NCBI GenBank assembly: GCA_964396595.1
Contig: CAYNFR010000043.1
Coordinates: forward strand, 1 to 20,339
DNA from: CAYNFR01 sp964396595
Lineage (GTDB): Bacteria; Bacteroidota; Bacteroidia; Chitinophagales; Saprospiraceae
Reading direction: 5' to 3'
Length of the DNA stretch: 20,339 nt
Position numbers and translations under genes: made by a program. Each line of letters begins with the position of its first letter. Within the stretch, counting starts at the first letter, position 1. The notes beneath the pieces were generated by a model, which did no database searches, was not told where the DNA came from, and worked only from the letters and a program-made list of their open reading frames with translations. Positions 17,820-20,339 of this stretch are shown here, piece by piece.

Positions 17820-18917
17820 TCATTTTGTTTCGACTGTCTTTTGATCATTAATTTTCAACAAGAATTCAGCTATCCGTTGTGTCTCAATACTTGAAAATGT
17901 CGGCTTGAAGTAGTTTATGTAGCCTAGAAGTTCGTTTAATGTCAAAACCTTTACGTATTGAAACTCTTCTGTTGGTTTGCTATTAGTCAGAACAATGAGG
18001 TTCTTGATTGATATTTTTTTGTCGCCCCAATGATGTCTGTCTAAGCGCAGATGATAGTTACTCATTTCATTATTAAGCAACTTGAATAAAACAAAACTTG
18101 TTCTCCTTATTTGTTTAACAGGTGAACGTAAACTTAAATTTTCCAATGATTTTATGCTCCAATTCTTAGTCTCAATCAGAAATATACCCGATGGAGCTAC
18201 AAGAATATGGTCAATCTGGACTGACTTTATGTAAGTGTTTTCTTGTCTGTTATAAATTGCAGGTAAAAATGAAACCGAAAAGTCATTAATTATAAAGTAT
18301 TCGTCAGATAAATTTTCCAATTCTTTAACAACTTTGTGCTCTCCTAAAGCTCCATAAATGACACTGTTCAGATTGTCAATTACAGCTTTTTTTCTTTCAA
18401 GTTCTGATAAAGCGTGACGAGCACTCTGTTTTATCGTTTCATCTACATTTGAAAATTTAAATTGATAACGAATACTCTTTTCCTGATAATTATCAACCAG
18501 GTGACTAATTGTCATTTTTACCTTACTGTCAAATTTATTTTCCTTGTGTTTGATTTTTCTTTTTATATCCCAAACGCTTAAAAACTTGGTTATTTTATGA
18601 AATAAATTTGTCGGATTATTGCTTATTGAAACACTAAGTTGTTTCTTTAAAAAATCAATTTCGTCTGTCAATATTTCTTCTGTCTGTTGTCGTGTTGTTT
18701 CTATTGCTGCATCTAAGTCTTTCAATTCCAAATTAAGCAAGTTTTTCTCTTCCATAATTAGGTTTTTATGATGCGATATTAATTGCTGTTGGGAAGTTGC
18801 AAATGAGTTTTGGAAATCAATAACCTCCTTCAGCGATTTAAAGTCGGAAATATTATTTTTAGCCAAACGCGATTTTAGAGTCGTCAGTGAACCAATTGTG
18901 TTATATGTTTTGCTCAT
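17820..18917 (-). CDS. NERD-domain protein with N-terminal coiled coil
   Basis: A 365-aa protein. The N-terminal 185 residues are rich in Lys, Glu and Gln with long predicted helices and coiled coil (about 40-95 and 120-185). A NERD (nuclease-related) domain follows at about 187-320: GALGEHKVVKEL (189-200) is the usual entry helix, Asp236 in QIDHILVAPSG and Glu249-Thr-Lys251 in LIETKNW form the D...ExK core of the PD-(D/E)XK nuclease fold. The key residues are present, so nuclease activity is possible but not shown; NERD proteins are mostly uncharacterised. No membrane segment or signal peptide is seen, so it is probably cytoplasmic. It lies between an IS remnant and a cassette-like element, with a more AT-rich look than the giant genes, which suggests acquisition. 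A phage-defence or DNA-processing role would be speculation. Confidence 0.85.
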   Translation of the reverse strand: MSKTYNTIGSLTTLKSRLAKNNISDFKSLKEVIDFQNSFATSQQQLISHHKNLIMEEKNLLNLELKDLDAAIETTRQQTEEILTDEIDFLKKQLSVSISNNPTNLFHKITKFLSVWDIKRKIKHKENKFDSKVKMTISHLVDNYQEKSIRYQFKFSNVDETIKQSARHALSELERKKAVIDNLNSVIYGALGEHKVVKELENLSDEYFIINDFSVSFLPAIYNRQENTYIKSVQIDHILVAPSGIFLIETKNWSIKSLENLSLRSPVKQIRRTSFVLFKLLNNEMSNYHLRLDRHHWGDKKISIKNLIVLTNSKPTEEFQYVKVLTLNELLGYINYFKPTFSSIETQRIAEFLLKINDQKTVETK

Positions 18918-18931
18918 TCTGTTAGCCGATT

Positions 18932-18968
18932 GTTAATTGCACGGTGTCTCTTACATAGTGCCACTAAC
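18932..18968. repeat. Imperfect inverted repeat upstream of the NERD gene
   Basis: GTTAATTGCAC and GTGCCACTAAC can pair at 9 of 11 positions around a 15-nt loop. It begins 15 nt upstream of the NERD start codon, so it would lie in the leader RNA. The terminal boxes run GTTA...TAAC, the reverse of an attC site, so it is not itself attC-like. On the minus strand CGTTAGTGGCAC resembles the TGTTATGCAC box before the hydrolase and might mark another cassette edge. Confidence 0.4.
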
Positions 18969-19223
18969 GGCAGTCTATGAAATAACTAACATTAAAAATT
19001 CAAAAATAGTAAAAATAATTGGACAGAATCAAGAAATGCAAGTCTCCATACAAGGCAAAACGCCGTTTTTGGCTAAAAATGGCTGTAATACAGCTCGATA
19101 CAGACCTTAATTATTTTCAAGTACAAATTGCTGCCTAAAAAAACACCCCTCTCTCCACTTAATTATACGCTTTACAGCCAAGCTAAAAAATCGGTTTTTT
19201 CAGAAAATAGAGGTTTTTTCACG
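18969..19223. other. Intergenic region between the NERD gene and the attC-like palindrome
   Basis: About 255 nt with no gene. It contains the putative NERD promoter, a 13-nt inverted repeat AAAACGCCGTTTT (19057-19069) and AAAAAATCGGTTTTTT (19185-19200). It could be a gene-less cassette or cassette debris; the sequence does not decide. Confidence 0.4.
19001..19008 (-). promoter_or_regulatory. Putative promoter -7 element for the NERD gene
   Basis: On the minus strand TATTTTTG fits TAnnTTTG. A near -33 match, CTTG (consensus TTTG), lies 21 nt upstream at 19030-19033. Transcription would start roughly 75-80 nt before the NERD ATG. The region is AT-rich, so a chance match is possible. Confidence 0.35.
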
Positions 19224-19355
19224 ACCTGACGGTTTGCAGCTACAAGAAGTTGGCGATTTCGAAGACGAAAACTGTCTGCCACCAATGAACTTGATACGAA
19301 GCACGAAGCTTCATTTAACCACTGAACCACCAGTTTCTTGTAGGTGCTGTTAGGC
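19224..19355 (-). repeat. attC-like imperfect palindrome after the hydrolase gene
   Basis: Read on the minus strand, the element begins GCCTAAC (19355-19349), which fits the integron R'' box RYYYAAC, only 6 nt after the hydrolase stop codon. It ends GTCAGGT (19230-19224), one base away from the R' box GTTRRRY. Just inside, 19236-19253 and 19330-19347 pair at 15 of 18 positions (GCAGCTACAAGAAGTTGG with CCAGTTTCTTGTAGGTGC). The 132-nt length is within the range of long attC sites. A small hairpin (GAAGC...GCTTC) lies near the centre. The imperfect R' could mean a decayed site. It could instead be another kind of Bacteroidota intergenic repeat. Confidence 0.55.
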
Positions 19356-19361
19356 ACTTTT

Positions 19362-20264
19362 TTAATTTAATCTAAATCCTTCTTTTATGTATTCAATAGC
19401 TTTTAAATGAGCATCTGTTTCAGATTTAACAGAACCCCAATTTACCACATCATGTCCTTTATCTTTATACATAAAGCTTTTAACTGCTACTCCATTTTCT
19501 CTTAATATTCTGGCATATAGTTCTTGTTCAGCCCTTGATATTTCATACTGACCAAAAATATTAAAAGTCAGAGGTGTCCCAATAAGATTATCAGACCAAA
19601 GAGGTGAGCCATATCTACTTCTCACTTCTTCCTGGTTTGTGAAATATAAATCCTTGCATTCAGTCCATGATGATCCGCCACCGTCAATGGCAGCATAAAC
19701 AAGAAGTTGGAACTTAAAGTCAGGACTATTTTCTGAATCTATTGCTCTTAAAACAGTTGATGCTGCAAAATAGGCACCAGCACTTTCACCCGATATTGCA
19801 AATTTATTCTTATCAATTCCAAGCTCTTCGGCATGGTTGAATATCCAATTCGATGCTTCATAGATATCATTATGAGATGATGGATATTTGTTTTCAGGTG
19901 CTAATCGGTAATCAATTGCTATTACAACCACATCCGTTTTTTTAGAAAGGTATCTACAAATTTCATCATGACTATTGAGGCTTCCTGCAACCCAGCAAGC
20001 TCCGTGAACATAAATTAATCCAGGCTTTATGATATTTACATCCGAATTATATATTCGAATGTCCACTTGTCTACCTTTTAATTGAATGGTTTTATCATAA
20101 ATAACAATCTCAAATTTTGATGAATCAGGTTTTATTCGCTCTACTTGTTCACGAAATTGATTAATACTTTCTGGAGTAGATAACCATGCTACCTGAGCGG
20201 ATACGTCTAAAGTATTTAGGGTGAAGATGAGTACTGTTATAACTAACGGGTATAGATATTTCAT
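19362..20264 (-). CDS. Secreted alpha/beta hydrolase, HSL/family IV esterase type
   Basis: A 300-aa carboxylesterase-like protein. Residues 1-23 form a clear signal peptide (MKYLYPLVITVLIFTLNTLDVSA), so it is exported to the periplasm or beyond. The fold is that of the hormone-sensitive lipase family: HGAC (87-90) at the oxyanion-hole position usually HGGG, DYRLAPE (118-124), the nucleophile elbow GESAG (159-163) with Ser161, and His271 in KGHD. The acid residue aligns as Glu241 (YEISRAEQE) where the family normally has Asp (YDPLRDE). A start at 20291 is possible but would add nine residues before the signal peptide and lies within the upstream palindrome, so the ATG at 20264 is preferred. 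It sits alone, bracketed by two attC-like palindromes. The substrate is unknown; a small ester is likely. Confidence 0.85.
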   Translation of the reverse strand: MKYLYPLVITVLIFTLNTLDVSAQVAWLSTPESINQFREQVERIKPDSSKFEIVIYDKTIQLKGRQVDIRIYNSDVNIIKPGLIYVHGACWVAGSLNSHDEICRYLSKKTDVVVIAIDYRLAPENKYPSSHNDIYEASNWIFNHAEELGIDKNKFAISGESAGAYFAASTVLRAIDSENSPDFKFQLLVYAAIDGGGSSWTECKDLYFTNQEEVRSRYGSPLWSDNLIGTPLTFNIFGQYEISRAEQELYARILRENGVAVKSFMYKDKGHDVVNWGSVKSETDAHLKAIEYIKEGFRLN

Positions 20265-20282
20265 TTTATATTTTATAATTGT

Positions 20283-20339
20283 GCATAACATCAGTATATA
20301 CGCAACTCCATGACCTTATAGCGTCTATATCGTTATTAA
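20283..20339 (-). repeat. attC-like hairpin upstream of the hydrolase gene
   Basis: On the minus strand this 57-nt segment runs from TTAATAACG to GTTATGC. The ends ATAAC and GTTAT are complementary, and inside them GATATAGACGC faces GCGTATATAC, pairing at most positions with a mismatch and extrahelical bases, around a 17-nt spacer. Size and layout match a short attC site, although the boxes keep only the core AAC/GTT and not the full RYYYAAC/GTTRRRY. The hydrolase ATG lies 18 nt after GTTATGC, as in gene cassettes. It runs to the window edge, so its outer end is not certain. Confidence 0.5.

Noticed and set aside
18932..18968. Inverted repeat upstream of the NERD gene as a third attC site
   Set aside because: Its end boxes run GTTA...TAAC, the opposite of the AAC...GTT order of attC, and no matching L boxes were found outside it.
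19172..19357. A 61-codon open frame on the minus strand
   Set aside because: It is almost wholly inside the 132-nt attC-like palindrome, shows no domain, and its coding look follows from the repeat's structure. The palindrome explains it better.

Overview
The window looks like chromosome from a Bacteroidota bacterium, most like the Saprospiria/Chitinophagia-type surface-protein-rich lineages. The reasons are a C-terminal type IX secretion (T9SS) sorting domain, very large mosaic adhesin-like proteins built from lamin-tail (LTD), SdrD_B and Ig-like modules, Bacteroidota-style promoter -7 elements (TAnnTTTG), no clear Shine-Dalgarno sites, and an FtsE of the Bacteroidota type. The assignment is inferred from gene content only.

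Layout. (1) 208-4745, minus strand: a compact operon valS - ftsE-like - PLP-dependent decarboxylase. valS and ftsE overlap by one base (TAATG). The decarboxylase follows 21 nt later in the same frame as ftsE and appears to use a TTG start. The FtsE-like protein keeps Walker A and the switch His but has lost the catalytic Glu of Walker B and has altered Q-loop and signature motifs. (2) 4746-5364: divergent intergenic region with a good -7 element for valS. (3) 5365-8907 and 9081-16946, plus strand: two giant secreted proteins (1180 and about 2621 aa) that share a short 'GCDS' Ig-like repeat. The second has four LTD domains, three apparently nested inside Ig-like domains, and a T9SS type A C-terminal domain. 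The first has no recognisable T9SS domain. A run of exactly 100 Ns (11521-11620) sits in the second gene at a break in the tandem repeats. The repeats on each side predict a true gap of 64 nt, or 64 nt plus whole repeat units. (4) 16947-20339: an accessory region. It holds a decayed IS1182-type transposase C-terminus broken by frameshifts (17274-17544) with a possible insertion-sequence end near 17790; a NERD-domain protein (17820-18917, minus); and a secreted family IV-type alpha/beta hydrolase (19362-20264, minus). The hydrolase is flanked on both sides by imperfect palindromes with terminal TAAC...GTTA boxes, the layout of an integron gene cassette between attC sites. No integrase is in the window.

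How the parts fit: the left third is housekeeping (translation, envelope/division, amino-acid decarboxylation). The middle is a probable cell-surface or adhesion locus whose two proteins may be co-expressed. The right end is a small mobile or recombination-prone segment. The strongest candidates for something not yet described are the cassette-like element around the hydrolase, the nested LTD-in-Ig architecture, and the motif-degenerate FtsE.
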